Counted from the stretch's first letter, positions 26,493 to 36,132 are shown. The stretch is DNA of 64,000 bases from Xanthobacteraceae bacterium (GCA_019750915.1 JAIENY010000037.1:1-64000); one strand, 5' to 3'. Notes: generated by a model from the sequence alone, not told the origin. Translations and numbers: made by a program.

Positions 26493-27533
26493 ATGTCGGG
26501 AGCACCCGGACGGCTGATCTTGTTGGTCGGGTTGCAGGTCGTGTTGGCGGCACAGGGTGTTGCTGATGATCGGCCGGCGTCGGCAACGCCTGCAAATCCC
26601 GCGACAACGTGGACAGCTTCGCCCTCGGAAGGGGCGCCGCCGGGAACCGCGCCAGATTCCGCGAGGGGATCGACGTCACAGCCCGCAGCGGCTGACGCGA
26701 AATCCGCCACTAAAGCGACGGGTGAAAACGACACGCGCGAGTCCATGTGTCTGATGATCGAGTCGGCGGCGTCGGCGAACGATCTCCCGCTCGAATACTT
26801 CGCCCGCGTGATCTGGCAGGAGAGCCGCTTCCAGCCTGATGCGGTCGGGCCTGTAACACGAAACGGTCAGCGCGCGCAGGGCGTGGCGCAGTTTATGCCA
26901 GGCACGGCCAGTGAGCGCCGATTGCTCGATCCGTTCGATCCTGTGCAGGCGCTGCCGAAGTCGGCGGAGTTTCTCGCGGAGTTGCGCAGTCAGTTCGGCA
27001 ACCTCGGTCTGGCAGCCGCTGCCTACAATGCAGGGCCACGTCGTGTCCGCGAATGGCAAAACGGGACGGGTTACATGCCCGAAGAAACACGGCGCTATGT
27101 TTACGCGATCACCGGAACCAGCGTAGAGGATTGGGCCAAGGCGGGGGAAGCCGGCGTTCAGGATCGCAAGAAGCCGGCAGGGTGCCGCGAGTTGATGGCG
27201 CTTCTCAGACAGGCGCCGAATCCATTCGTCGCCGGGCTTGAGGAGCACGTCAAGCTGAGTGCGACGAGCCCGTGGGGCGTGCAACTTGCCGCAGGTTTTT
27301 CACGGGACAAAGCCCTCGCGGCATATGCTCGGTCGATGAAGAGACTGTCGCCGGTGATAGGCGATCACGATCCCAATCTTCTGAGCAGCACATTCCGAAC
27401 CCGCGGATACCATACCTTCTATCAGGTGAGGGTCGGCGCGGAGACGCGCGAGGCCGCCAACGACCTGTGTGGCAAAATACGCAGGACGGGGGGCGCCTGC
27501 ATCGTGTTGCGTAATTGGAATGCCAGAGGCTAG
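26493..27533 (+). CDS. lytic transglycosylase (SLT domain) with SPOR-like C-terminus
   Basis: Encodes 346 residues: signal peptide, low-complexity linker, then a goose-lysozyme-like SLT domain with VIWQESRFQPDAVGP (catalytic E110), AQGVAQFMPGTA and LAAAAYNAGPRRV. These enzymes cut MurNAc-GlcNAc bonds to give anhydro-muropeptides. The end (FYQVRVGAETREAANDLCGKIRR) resembles a SPOR fold, which would target it to the septum (inference). AAGG precedes ATG 26493. Confidence 0.92.
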   Translation: MSGAPGRLILLVGLQVVLAAQGVADDRPASATPANPATTWTASPSEGAPPGTAPDSARGSTSQPAAADAKSATKATGENDTRESMCLMIESAASANDLPLEYFARVIWQESRFQPDAVGPVTRNGQRAQGVAQFMPGTASERRLLDPFDPVQALPKSAEFLAELRSQFGNLGLAAAAYNAGPRRVREWQNGTGYMPEETRRYVYAITGTSVEDWAKAGEAGVQDRKKPAGCRELMALLRQAPNPFVAGLEEHVKLSATSPWGVQLAAGFSRDKALAAYARSMKRLSPVIGDHDPNLLSSTFRTRGYHTFYQVRVGAETREAANDLCGKIRRTGGACIVLRNWNARG

Positions 27534-27621
27534 ACAGGCGCGTGGCCCGAACCGGTTATTTCCTTGACGCGATGCCGATTCCAAACGACGAAAAGCCGCA
27601 GATCGCTGTTCCGGACATCGT

Positions 27622-28356
27622 GTGACAGACACTCCTGAAATCTCCGAAACGCTGGTTGCTAGACCCTTCGCGCGAGGGCTGCTCAGTGCGCTCACGTCGA
27701 TTCTTGGCGCCGCACTGTTTGCGACCTTCGTCGGACTCGGTGCGCTCGCCCATGATGCTGGATTCAGTATGGGATGGACAATCGCGAGCACAGCCTTGGT
27801 CTGGGCCGCACCAGCACAGATCGTGCTGATTTCAAGCCTGCACGCGGGCGCAAGTGTTTTTGAAGCCGCGGTCGCGGTCACGTTGAGCGCGATCCGCCTG
27901 CTGCCGATGGTGGTGGCATTGCTTCCGATGATGCGGATGCCGAAGACGACCCTGCGGGATCTCGCGTTACCCGCACACTTCACGGCTGTGACATTCTGGG
28001 TGGAATCGTTCCGCCTGCTTGCCGAGGTTCCGCGCGAGCAGCGGATTACGTTTGCCAACGGGCTGGGGCTTGGCTTCGTAATGCTGTCGATGGTGGCGAC
28101 CGGCGTAGGCTTTGTGCTCGCGGGCCAACTGCCATCGCTGTTCGCGGCCGGCGTGTTGTCGCTTACGCCGCTCGTCTTTCTTTTATCGACGCTCGATAAC
28201 GGCAAAAGCTTCGTCGATCGCATGGGGCTGGGACTGGGACTAGTGCTTTTTCCGCTGATATCAACCTATGTCCACACCGGCTTCGATATTCTGGTCAGCG
28301 GCCTCGTTGCGGGCACTATCACCTACGGCATTCATCGCTGGAGGGTGCGCCGGTGA
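27622..28356 (+). CDS. azlC: branched-chain amino-acid exporter subunit AzlC
   Basis: Encodes 244 residues, mostly hydrophobic, with the AzlC motifs GLGALAHDAGFSMGWT and PAQIVLISSLHAGASVFEAAVAV. AzlCD exports leucine analogues and branched-chain amino acids. A GTG start at 27622 is used. The 4-base GTGA overlap with the next gene shows they are co-translated. Confidence 0.88.
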   Translation: MTDTPEISETLVARPFARGLLSALTSILGAALFATFVGLGALAHDAGFSMGWTIASTALVWAAPAQIVLISSLHAGASVFEAAVAVTLSAIRLLPMVVALLPMMRMPKTTLRDLALPAHFTAVTFWVESFRLLAEVPREQRITFANGLGLGFVMLSMVATGVGFVLAGQLPSLFAAGVLSLTPLVFLLSTLDNGKSFVDRMGLGLGLVLFPLISTYVHTGFDILVSGLVAGTITYGIHRWRVRR

Positions 28357-28697
28357 GTGAATTCTTCGGCGACTGGCATTCGTGGCTGGTTTTACTTCTT
28401 GCGGGATTTTTACCCAATGAAGTTTGGCGTCTTGTTGGCCTTTGGGTCGGCAAGCGGATCGATGAGAAGTCCGAAATCCTGGTCTGGGTGAGGGCGGTCG
28501 CAACCGCCATCCTGGCTGGCGTGATCGTCCAGATTCTGATCGTGCCGCCCGGCGCGCTCGGGCTGGTACCGCCGATCATCCGATATACGTCGGTGGCGGT
28601 CGGTTTCGTGGCCTACATCCTGGCGCGTCGATCCGTGGTGGCTGGCGTGCTGGTTGGCGAAATCTACGTCGTGGTCTGCACGTGGTTGATGACCTGA
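28353..28697 (+). CDS. azlD: branched-chain amino-acid transport subunit AzlD
   Basis: Encodes 114 residues with three or four membrane helices (LVLLLAGFLPNEVWRLVGLWVG, AVATAILAGVIVQILIV, VAVGFVAYILARRSVVAGVLVGE), the size and pattern of AzlD. Starts at GTG 28353, overlapping azlC by four bases. It is the obligate small partner of AzlC. It converges with the HIT gene four bases downstream. Confidence 0.88.
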   Translation: MSEFFGDWHSWLVLLLAGFLPNEVWRLVGLWVGKRIDEKSEILVWVRAVATAILAGVIVQILIVPPGALGLVPPIIRYTSVAVGFVAYILARRSVVAGVLVGEIYVVVCTWLMT

Positions 28698-28700
28698 CGA

Positions 28701-29126
28701 TCAATCCCGCAACGCTGCAATCAACCGTGCGGCGTGTTCTTCCAGCACTTTGGGATCTTCCTTGCGGCTTGCGGGCGGCAGCAGATCGACGCCGGCATGG
28801 CGCGGCTGCACGTGCATGTGGAGATGAAACACTACCTGACCGCCAGCCGCTTCGTTGAACTGCTGGATGGTCACGCCGTCCGCCTGGAAGGCCTTGCTGG
28901 CGGCAATCGCTATTTTCTTGGCGATCCGCGCGACGGCGGCATAGTCGTCCGGCTGAATATCGAAGATGTTGCGCGCCGGCGCTTTTGGGATCACCAGGGT
29001 GTGCCCAGGCGAACGCGGCATGATGTCGAGAAACGCCAGCGTCTTGTCGTCCTCGTAGACCTTGTGGCACGGGAATTCGCCGCGCAGGATTTTTGCGAAA
29101 ATATTGTCGTTGTCGTAAGTCGTCAT
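28701..29126 (-). CDS. HIT-family nucleotide-binding protein
   Basis: Encodes 141 residues with the histidine triad HLHMHV (H101, H103, H105), the nucleophile H103, and the conserved PGHTLVIPK and DNDNIFAKILRGE segments. This is the HINT/Hit-like branch acting as a nucleoside phosphoramidase or dinucleotide hydrolase; exact substrate unknown. It follows the GNAT gene by 13 bases and is probably in its operon. Confidence 0.92.
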   Translation of the reverse strand: MTTYDNDNIFAKILRGEFPCHKVYEDDKTLAFLDIMPRSPGHTLVIPKAPARNIFDIQPDDYAAVARIAKKIAIAASKAFQADGVTIQQFNEAAGGQVVFHLHMHVQPRHAGVDLLPPASRKEDPKVLEEHAARLIAALRD

Positions 29127-29139
29127 GGTGTCCCCGGCG

Positions 29140-30312
29140 TCAGTCGATCGTTACTTTGCGGAACGGCCCGGCATCCGTCAACTCGCGGGCGGCATGTTCG
29201 ACATAGACACGTTCGCGCTCGAGATAGTCGGCCACCGCACGCCGGAATGACGGGTCGGCGATGTAATGAGCCGAATAAGTGGTCTGGGGAAGATAGCCCC
29301 TCGCAATTTTGTGCTCGCCTTGCGCACCGGCCTCCACGACTTTTAGATGGCGCTGGATCGCAAAATCGATCGCCTGATAATAGCAGACCTCGAAGTGCAG
29401 GAAGGGATGGTGTTCGACCGCGCCCCAATGCCGTCCATAGAGCGTGTCCGAACCGATGAAATTGATCGCGCCTGCGATCCAGCGGCCATTGCGCCGGGCC
29501 ATGATCAGGACGACGTCATTGGCCATCGTCTCGCTGATCAGCGAATAGAATTCACGATTGAGATAGGGGCGCCCCCATTTTCGCGTACCTGTCTCGATGT
29601 AAAATTCAAAGAACGCATCCCATGCCTCTTCCGTGATGTCCGGACCGCTCAGCGCATGGATCGTAATTCCTTCAGCCAGCGCGTCGCGCCGCTCCCGCTT
29701 GATGGCCTTGCGGTGACGAGAGGCGAGAGTCGCCAGAAAATCATCGAACGTCGTATAATCGTTATTGCGCCAGTGGAATTGCTGGTCGGTGCGCTGGAGG
29801 AAACCGCGCTCGGCCAGAAAGGCCCACTGATCTTCGGGCGCGAAGGTCACGTGGACCGACGAGGCGTCGACAGCTTTGCAAAGTCCTACAAGGCCCGCGG
29901 CGAGCGCCGCTCTGATCTGCTCCTGATCGGCATCGCCGCGTACGAGAAGCCTGCGGCCGGTCGCGGGCGTGAAAGGCACGGAAGCTTGCAGCTTGGGATA
30001 ATAGCTCCCTCCGGCGCGCTCGAATGCATCCGCCCAGCCATGGTCGAACACATATTCGCCCTGCGAGTGATTCTTGGCATAGCAAGGCACGATTCCGACG
30101 ATCCGGTCGCCTTGCCGGGCCACCAAATGGCGCGGCGCCCAGCCCGTCCTGGTGGCGGCGGAGCCGGATTTTTCGAGTGCGAAGAAAAACGCGTGGGACA
30201 GAAACGGATTGGATGCGGCGCCGGGCGGATTGGCGCAGGCGTCCCAGTCGTCGGATGCTATCTGCGTGACGGAGGGAACAGCTTCAAGTGTAATTTCGGA
30301 AGTTTCGACCAA
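29140..30312 (-). CDS. peptidogalycan biosynthesis/GNAT-like protein (DUF482, COG3146)
   Basis: Encodes 390 residues. The central blocks ASRHRKAIKRERRDALAEG, FEFYIETGTRKWGRPYLNREFYSLI and LYGRHWGAVEHHPFLHFEVCYYQAIDFAI match a family of GNAT-like acyltransferases related to FemAB-type proteins. A role in cell-wall or lipid aminoacyl transfer has been suggested but not proven. It is upstream of and close to the HIT gene, so the two may work together. Confidence 0.85.
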   Translation of the reverse strand: MVETSEITLEAVPSVTQIASDDWDACANPPGAASNPFLSHAFFFALEKSGSAATRTGWAPRHLVARQGDRIVGIVPCYAKNHSQGEYVFDHGWADAFERAGGSYYPKLQASVPFTPATGRRLLVRGDADQEQIRAALAAGLVGLCKAVDASSVHVTFAPEDQWAFLAERGFLQRTDQQFHWRNNDYTTFDDFLATLASRHRKAIKRERRDALAEGITIHALSGPDITEEAWDAFFEFYIETGTRKWGRPYLNREFYSLISETMANDVVLIMARRNGRWIAGAINFIGSDTLYGRHWGAVEHHPFLHFEVCYYQAIDFAIQRHLKVVEAGAQGEHKIARGYLPQTTYSAHYIADPSFRRAVADYLERERVYVEHAARELTDAGPFRKVTID

Positions 30313-30406
30313 AAAGAATCCTCGTGATCGACAGCCGCGTCGCCGCGATTTGCTACCTCGGATCTCATTATAGATTGTTATTTTTTGCGACGCATCAAGA
30401 GTTCAG

Positions 30407-31165
30407 TTATTTCCTTGGAACGAAGCCCTCGAAGATCATCTGGTCGGCTTCTCGTGCGGCACGTGCACGTTGTTCTGGCGTACGGACCGTCCAGGTCAGC
30501 AAAGCGCAACCGAACAAGTTACGGGCGATCCAGGGCGCCGGCGCGGGCAGTTCATTGATCCAGTAAGCGATGAAGTGGGGCTGGGTTCGGAACGCGTGAC
30601 GCAAGTGAAGCATGTCGCGAATTTTTCCCGGGGGCAGAGCCTGCCATTCCTCCTCTCGATAATAGCGCTCAGCGACGATTCCGCGCGGAATCTTCGGCGC
30701 AAGCTCACGGATCGCCATCACCTGATCGGGATCGAACGACATTAGCGCGGCGGGGCCGTCGTATTTCGCTAAAATCTCCGCAATCCGCCGCACCAGGCGG
30801 CGGTCGCCGTCGAACCGGCTTTTGACCTCGAGCACCAGTGGAACGCGGCCTGCAGCGAACGCGCAAAGTTCATCCAGCGTGAACATGTGGTCGGCTGTTT
30901 GCTTGAACCGAACCTGTTTAAGTTCTGTAGCTGTCAGCGTTCGGATATCGGCGCTACTTTCGGTCAGCCTCTCCAGCCGGTCGTCATGAAAGGCCACCGC
31001 TTCGCCGTCTGCGGTCAGTTGCAGATCTGTTTCGATCGCAAAGCCATGGGCAATCGCCGCCGTAAAGGCTGAAGGAGTGTTCTCGATAACGCCTTCATCA
31101 CGGTTGTGCAGCCCGCGATGGGCGATCGGTTGTGCTGTGAGCCATGCGGGCGCACGCGACGCCAT
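30407..31165 (-). CDS. glycerophosphodiester phosphodiesterase
   Basis: Encodes 252 residues of a GDPD TIM barrel. Signature motifs are IAHRGLHN (catalytic His), ENTPSAFTAAIAHG, ETDLQLTADGEAVAFHDD (metal-binding residues) and LVLEVKS. It releases alcohols from glycerophosphodiesters such as glycerophosphocholine. There is no signal peptide, so it is cytoplasmic (UgpQ-like). Its ATG overlaps the RidA stop by one base (TGATG), so translation is coupled. Confidence 0.9.
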   Translation of the reverse strand: MASRAPAWLTAQPIAHRGLHNRDEGVIENTPSAFTAAIAHGFAIETDLQLTADGEAVAFHDDRLERLTESSADIRTLTATELKQVRFKQTADHMFTLDELCAFAAGRVPLVLEVKSRFDGDRRLVRRIAEILAKYDGPAALMSFDPDQVMAIRELAPKIPRGIVAERYYREEEWQALPPGKIRDMLHLRHAFRTQPHFIAYWINELPAPAPWIARNLFGCALLTWTVRTPEQRARAAREADQMIFEGFVPRK

Positions 31166-31632
31166 CACAAGACCTCGAACAGGCCTTCGACTTCGACTGC
31201 CGCGTCCGAGGGAAGGGCGGCGACGCCGACGGTCGTTCTTGCGTGGCGACCTTTTTCGCCGAACACCTCCACCATCAAGTCGGAAGCACCATTCATGACT
31301 TTTGGTCCTTCAAGAAAATCCGGCGCGGAATTGATGAAGCCCCCCAAACGGACGACCCGAACGACGTTGTCGAGGTCGCCAATCGCGGCCTTCACCTGCG
31401 CGAGCATATTGAGCGCGCAGCCGCGGGCAGCCGCCGTGCCTTGTTCGAGTGACACACCGGCACCCAGTTTGCCCTTTGCGATCAGGCTACCGTCTGCCGC
31501 GTAGCAGACCTGACCGGACACAGTGAGGAGATTGCCGGTACGGACGAAGGGGACATAGTTGGCGATCGGGGTACGGGGCGGGTTAAGTATGATCCCCAGG
31601 CTCGCCAGTTTCGTCTCGACCGATCCGGTCAT
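31165..31632 (-). CDS. RidA/YjgF-family protein
   Basis: Encodes 155 residues. RidA family features are present: VRTGNLLTVSGQV, AARGCALNMLAQVKAAIGDLDNVVRVVRLGGFINS and VFGEKGRHARTTVGVAALP with the signature Arg. RidA hydrolyses reactive enamine/imine intermediates. It is somewhat longer than canonical RidA and belongs to a related subgroup. It forms an operon with the GDPD gene. Confidence 0.9.
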   Translation of the reverse strand: MTGSVETKLASLGIILNPPRTPIANYVPFVRTGNLLTVSGQVCYAADGSLIAKGKLGAGVSLEQGTAAARGCALNMLAQVKAAIGDLDNVVRVVRLGGFINSAPDFLEGPKVMNGASDLMVEVFGEKGRHARTTVGVAALPSDAAVEVEGLFEVL

Positions 31633-31784
31633 GTCAGTGCTCCTGCTTTGAACGGTGCGAACTTAAGCCCCAACACACAGAGCAATGCAATCGTCGATGT
31701 CGGGATGGATGGACAGCAGAAATTGCCCCAGTTGTGGCACAATCAGCGGGCCAATATGGTTGGAATCGGGTGCAAGGAGCCAAC

Positions 31785-32648
31785 ATGGTCGTGTCGCGTC
31801 GTTTTTTGCAGATCTGCGTACTACTGGGGGGAGCATCCGGCTTCAGTTCGCTGGCGGCGGCCCAGACCGGTGGCCCGGGCGTGCCTTTCTTGTCCCATGA
31901 GGCGGTGTACGATCTTAGCCTGCAAAAGGCGCGTGGGAATGCGGCGGTGAACTCGGCGACCGGACGGATCGTCTACAAGTTCGGCGGCAGTGCGTGCGAG
32001 GGATATTCGACCGAGTTCCGTCAGGTCTCGAAGCTCGACTCCGGCGAGGACAAGACCACTGTCAGCGATCTTCGCTCGACAAGCTGGGAAGACGGCAACG
32101 CGAAAAGCTACCGCTTCAAGGTTGACAGCCGGACCAATGATGGCGAACCGACCTATGTCGATGGAATCGCGGAGCGCGGCGATGATGGCGCTATTACAGT
32201 CAAGCTCAAGCAGCCAGTGGTCAAAACGTTCACCCTGGACAAGAGCGTGGCTTTCCCGACCGAGCAAATCCGACGCATCATCGAAGCGGCGAAAGAGGGA
32301 AAAAGCATTTTTGAGCTGACTATCTATGACGGATCGGACAACGGTCAAAAGCTCTATCGGACGTTGACGGTCATCGGCCGGCCGATTCCGGGCGGCCGTC
32401 CATCTGCCACGCCAGACGTCTCGACCGCGAGTGATAAGCTTAAATCTCTCATGCGGTGGCCTGTGACGGTGAGCTATTTCGACAGCGCAGCAAAGCCCGA
32501 CGCAGGCGAACAGTTACCGGCTTATTCGATGTCCTTCGAACTTTACGAAGACGGCGTGTCGAGAGCCCTCGTGCTTGACTACAACGATTTTGTCATTGCC
32601 GGCACCATGGGCCGCTTCGAGGTCAACGACAGCAAACCCTGCAAGTGA
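31785..32648 (+). CDS. eipB: EipB-like cell envelope integrity protein (DUF1849)
   Basis: Encodes 287 residues: signal peptide (cleavage near AAA-QT, residue 27), then a DUF1849 domain starting at FLSHEAVYDLSL. C71 (SACEGYST) and C286 (SKPCK) correspond to the conserved disulfide of Brucella EipB. The protein forms a periplasmic spiral-like beta sheet needed for envelope integrity. AAGGAG lies six bases before ATG 31785, so the 18-residue extension from 31734 is dismissed. Confidence 0.88.
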   Translation: MVVSRRFLQICVLLGGASGFSSLAAAQTGGPGVPFLSHEAVYDLSLQKARGNAAVNSATGRIVYKFGGSACEGYSTEFRQVSKLDSGEDKTTVSDLRSTSWEDGNAKSYRFKVDSRTNDGEPTYVDGIAERGDDGAITVKLKQPVVKTFTLDKSVAFPTEQIRRIIEAAKEGKSIFELTIYDGSDNGQKLYRTLTVIGRPIPGGRPSATPDVSTASDKLKSLMRWPVTVSYFDSAAKPDAGEQLPAYSMSFELYEDGVSRALVLDYNDFVIAGTMGRFEVNDSKPCK

Positions 32649-32661
32649 CTGTCGCCATTCA

Positions 32662-33954
32662 TCAGTCGCGTATCGCGGGTTTCGCAGGTCCTTTATAGGC
32701 AATTCCCCGCATCACGGCGGCGTCGCCAAATTTTTTTCTGACATCGTCCATCGCACGTTCAGCCGATGTCGTGCGGCGATTGAGCATATCCTCATCGTCG
32801 GCGCCCGATTCCGTCTTGAGCGCGCTGACGCCGACACCGATCAAACGGAACGATGTGCCGTCGATCTCGCGTGCGAGCATTTCCCGCGCGACGGCAAATA
32901 TCTTGTTCGCCAGTTGAGTGGGTGCTGCAATTGATTGAGACCGCGTGCGCTGGCGGAAGTCGGCCGCCTTCAATTTCAGCGTAATTGTTGAGCCGGCAAG
33001 CTGGCCGGTTTTCAGTCGGCTGGAAACTTTCTCGCTTAATCGCCAGAGGACGCGCTCCAGCGTGGCGAAATCGCGCAGATCGTCCTCAAACGTCGTTTCG
33101 TTGGAGATCGTCTTCGCGTCGCGATCAGGCACAACCTTGCGGTCGTCGATGCCGCGCGAAAGCCGCCATAGCCGCTGCCCCTCCGCGCCGAACTGTTTCA
33201 TCAGCTCGATTTCATCGGCGCGTTGCAGGTCTCCGACCAGCCGAAATCCGTGGCGGTTGAGCTTGTCCTGCGCAGCCGGGCCGACACCATAGATGAAGCC
33301 AACAGGTTTATCGGAGAGCAGGGCGATAGCGTCCTCCTGGCCGAGCACCGCGAAACCGCGTGGCTTGTCGAGGTCCGAGGCAATTTTTGCCAGAAATTTG
33401 TTGGCTGATAATCCCACCGAGACGGTAATGCCGATGTCGCGCTCGATGTCGCGTGCAAACCGCGCCAGCACCTTTGCCGGAATCATGCCGTGCACACGTG
33501 TGGTTCCCGAAAGATCGAGAAAGGCTTCGTCGATCGACAACGGTTCGACCAGCGGTGTCAGCGAACGCATGGCCTGCCGGACCTCACGCCCGACGCGAAC
33601 ATAGTTGGCCATGTCGGGACGTACGACCACCGCAGCGGGACAAAGTTCCAGCGCTTTGTACATCGGCATCGCCGAACGCACGCCAAAGGTTCGTGCGATA
33701 TAGCAGGCGGCGGAGACGACGCCGCGTTTGCCGCCGCCGATAATGACGGGCCGGTCCGAAAGTTCGGGCCGGTCCCGTTTTGTGACGGTCGCATAGAACG
33801 CATCGCAGTCGATATGAGCGAGTGAAAGCTGATCGAGCTTGCGGTGCCGTATCAGACGCGGCGACCCGCAACTGTGGCAGCGCAAGCTTTTTGCTGTGGC
33901 GTCTGCGAGACAGTCCCTGCAAAATCCGGGAATATGGTGAAGCAATTCATCCAT
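32662..33954 (-). CDS. dinB: DNA polymerase IV (Y-family) with N-terminal zinc ribbon
   Basis: Encodes 430 residues. A 35-residue N-terminal extension has four cysteines (C12, C15, C26, C29) spaced as a zinc ribbon. The polymerase core follows with AHIDCDAFYATV (metal Asp), SIDEAFLDLSG (catalytic acidic pair) and the VSVGLSANKFLAKIASDLDKP fingers/palm motif; the little finger ends near SALK. It copies past damage and lacks proofreading. E. coli DinB has no such extension. It is 14 bases downstream of the DUF3572 gene. Confidence 0.94.
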   Translation of the reverse strand: MDELLHHIPGFCRDCLADATAKSLRCHSCGSPRLIRHRKLDQLSLAHIDCDAFYATVTKRDRPELSDRPVIIGGGKRGVVSAACYIARTFGVRSAMPMYKALELCPAAVVVRPDMANYVRVGREVRQAMRSLTPLVEPLSIDEAFLDLSGTTRVHGMIPAKVLARFARDIERDIGITVSVGLSANKFLAKIASDLDKPRGFAVLGQEDAIALLSDKPVGFIYGVGPAAQDKLNRHGFRLVGDLQRADEIELMKQFGAEGQRLWRLSRGIDDRKVVPDRDAKTISNETTFEDDLRDFATLERVLWRLSEKVSSRLKTGQLAGSTITLKLKAADFRQRTRSQSIAAPTQLANKIFAVAREMLAREIDGTSFRLIGVGVSALKTESGADDEDMLNRRTTSAERAMDDVRKKFGDAAVMRGIAYKGPAKPAIRD

Positions 33955-33968
33955 ATTTTTCTTTCAAG

Positions 33969-34259
33969 TTAGGCGTGGCGAAGGTCGCCCAGTAATTCGC
34001 GCGCAGCGGTAATTGTCTCCGCTGGAAACTCTGAAAAGCCTGAAAATGCCTTCACGGTGGCGTCGTCCCGGACGATGAAATCCAGCACTCCAGCCAGAAA
34101 ACCGGGGTCTTTTGCCGAGGCGCGCAGGGTTTCCGGTCCAATACCGCTCTCGGACAGGAATTGCCCCAATCTCTCGGGGTCGCTGGCGAGGAACGAGAGC
34201 GCGCGAATCGCCACGATTTCAGCGACTTCTGCAGGACTTCGCGAGGCTTTTGTGGGCAT
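33969..34259 (-). CDS. DUF3572-family protein
   Basis: Encodes 96 residues. The blocks IAIRALSFLASDPERLGQFLSESGI and DPGFLAGVLDFIVRDD are characteristic of DUF3572, a small alphaproteobacterial family of unknown function. It lies directly upstream of dinB in the same orientation, which suggests an operon and perhaps a link to lesion bypass (inference). Its start is divergent from divK. Confidence 0.82.
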   Translation of the reverse strand: MPTKASRSPAEVAEIVAIRALSFLASDPERLGQFLSESGIGPETLRASAKDPGFLAGVLDFIVRDDATVKAFSGFSEFPAETITAARELLGDLRHA

Positions 34260-34379
34260 TGCTATTTGCCTTTCCGTAACTTCTAGTTTCTATTTTCTGC
34301 ATCATGCCCGAGTCATCGTGGCGTGGCGATGCCTGATAACCGCCGGGCAGAATGTCCTTGAGCGGGGTTGGAGGAGTGG

Positions 34380-34745
34380 GTGGCGAAAACCGTCCTGATC
34401 GTGGAAGACAATGAGCTTAATATGAAGCTCTTCCGCGATCTGCTAGAGGCCCACGGATACAAGACGGTTGGAACGAGTAATGGTCGCGAAGCGCTCTCGC
34501 TCGCCCGACAGTACCGGCCGGATTTGATTCTGATGGATATCCAGCTGCCCGAAGTTTCCGGTCTGGATGTCACGCGATGGATCAAGGAAGACCCCGAGCT
34601 TCGAACGACGCCGGTGGTTGCGGTGACTGCTTTTGCCATGAAGGGTGATGAGGAACGTATCCGCGAGGGCGGGTGCGAGGCTTATCTTTCGAAACCGATT
34701 TCGGTCGGAAAATTTATTGAAACTGTACGCCGTTTTGTTGACTAA
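34380..34745 (+). CDS. divK: DivK cell-cycle response regulator
   Basis: Encodes 121 residues, a stand-alone receiver domain. The signatures are [23 protein letters not shown], the phospho-acceptor D53 ([10 protein letters not shown]) and the conserved switch residues T and K ([16 protein letters not shown]). DivK is phosphorylated by DivJ and dephosphorylated by PleC, and controls CtrA through CckA. GTG 34380 is the start, with GGAGGAG four bases upstream. It is 10 bases upstream of pleD. Confidence 0.95.
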   Translation: MAKTVLIVEDNELNMKLFRDLLEAHGYKTVGTSNGREALSLARQYRPDLILMDIQLPEVSGLDVTRWIKEDPELRTTPVVAVTAFAMKGDEERIREGGCEAYLSKPISVGKFIETVRRFVD

Positions 34746-34755
34746 GGGGATTTGA

Positions 34756-36132
34756 ATGTCCGCTCGAGTGCTGGTCGTCGACGATGTCCCGGCAAACGTC
34801 AAGTTGCTGGAAGCGCGTCTGTCCGCCGAATATTTTGATGTCGTGACCGCAAATTGCGGAGCCCAGGCTCTGGAAATTTGCGAGCGCGCGGATTGCGACA
34901 TCGTATTGCTCGATGTGATGATGCCGGATATCGACGGATTTGAAGTTTGCCGTCGCTTGAAATCGAATCCCAAAACACATTTCATCCCCGTTGTCATGGT
35001 GACGGCTCTGGACAGCCCGGCTGATCGGGTGCGCGGGCTTGAGGCTGGCGCCGACGATTTTCTGACCAAACCGGTTTCGGACGTCGTGCTGATCGCCCGT
35101 GTTCGTTCGCTGACGCGTCTGAAAATGATGACCGACGAATTGCGGATGCGTGCGATTACCTCGCACGAGATTGGTGTGCAGGCGCCTGAGCGTCATGCGG
35201 TTGCCGACACCGGGCGGGGCGGACGTGTCCTGCTGGTGGACGATCGGCCGTCATCTTATGAGAGGCTTGCTCCGGTTCTGGCTGACGAACATTCGGTCGA
35301 TGTCGAGACAGTTCCTTCGGAGGCGCTGTTTCACGCAGCGGAAGGTAATTACGATCTTCTGATCGTTTCGCTGAACCTCGAGAACTTCGACGGTTTGCGG
35401 CTTTGCAGCCAAGTCCGCTCGCTGGAACGGACGCGCGGTGTACCGATTCTTGCGATGTCCGACACCGACAACCATGCCCAGCTATTGCGGGGTCTGGAGA
35501 TCGGTGTGAACGATTATCTGCTGCGTCCGGTAGATAAAAACGAGCTTCTTGCGCGTGCGCGCACACAGGTACGCAAGCGGCGCTATACGCATCACCTGCG
35601 CGACAACGTGCAGAATACAATTGAAATGGCCATCACCGATCCGCTGACCGGTCTGCACAATCGCCGCTATCTTGAAGGGCACGTCGGCAATCTCGCCGAG
35701 CAGGCGGCTGTGCGCGGCAAGCCTTTGGCGCTGATGATTCTCGATATCGACCATTTCAAACTGATCAACGACACGTATGGCCATGACGCGGGCGATGACG
35801 TGCTCCGCGAGTTCGCCGTACGCATCAAAAAATCAATTCGCGGGATCGATCTTGCCGCCCGTTATGGCGGTGAGGAATTCGTGATCGTGATGCCGGAAAC
35901 GGATTTGCGGGTCGCGGGTGTGGTTGCGGAGCGCCTGCGCGGATCCATCGCCGGAGAGCCGTTCACGATCGAACGCGGCGCAAAGCATATCGATGTGACA
36001 ATTTCGGTCGGAATTTCCACTCTGGAGAAAAAGAGCGAACTGGTTTCGGCCGTTCTCAAGCGTGCCGACCAGGCTCTGTATCAGGCCAAGCATGACGGTC
36101 GTAACCGGGTGGTGACCGCCGCTGCCGCCTGA
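34756..36132 (+). CDS. pleD: PleD diguanylate cyclase response regulator
   Basis: Encodes 458 residues: REC1 (phospho-acceptor D53), REC2 (degenerate adaptor) and a GGDEF domain whose active site is GGEEF at 371-375. The inhibitory I-site RGID lies at 362-365, five residues before it, so product feedback is expected. It makes cyclic di-GMP during the cell cycle and is activated by phosphorylation from DivJ/PleC. GGGG lies six bases before ATG. The order divK-pleD matches Caulobacter. Confidence 0.96.
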   Translation: MSARVLVVDDVPANVKLLEARLSAEYFDVVTANCGAQALEICERADCDIVLLDVMMPDIDGFEVCRRLKSNPKTHFIPVVMVTALDSPADRVRGLEAGADDFLTKPVSDVVLIARVRSLTRLKMMTDELRMRAITSHEIGVQAPERHAVADTGRGGRVLLVDDRPSSYERLAPVLADEHSVDVETVPSEALFHAAEGNYDLLIVSLNLENFDGLRLCSQVRSLERTRGVPILAMSDTDNHAQLLRGLEIGVNDYLLRPVDKNELLARARTQVRKRRYTHHLRDNVQNTIEMAITDPLTGLHNRRYLEGHVGNLAEQAAVRGKPLALMILDIDHFKLINDTYGHDAGDDVLREFAVRIKKSIRGIDLAARYGGEEFVIVMPETDLRVAGVVAERLRGSIAGEPFTIERGAKHIDVTISVGISTLEKKSELVSAVLKRADQALYQAKHDGRNRVVTAAAA

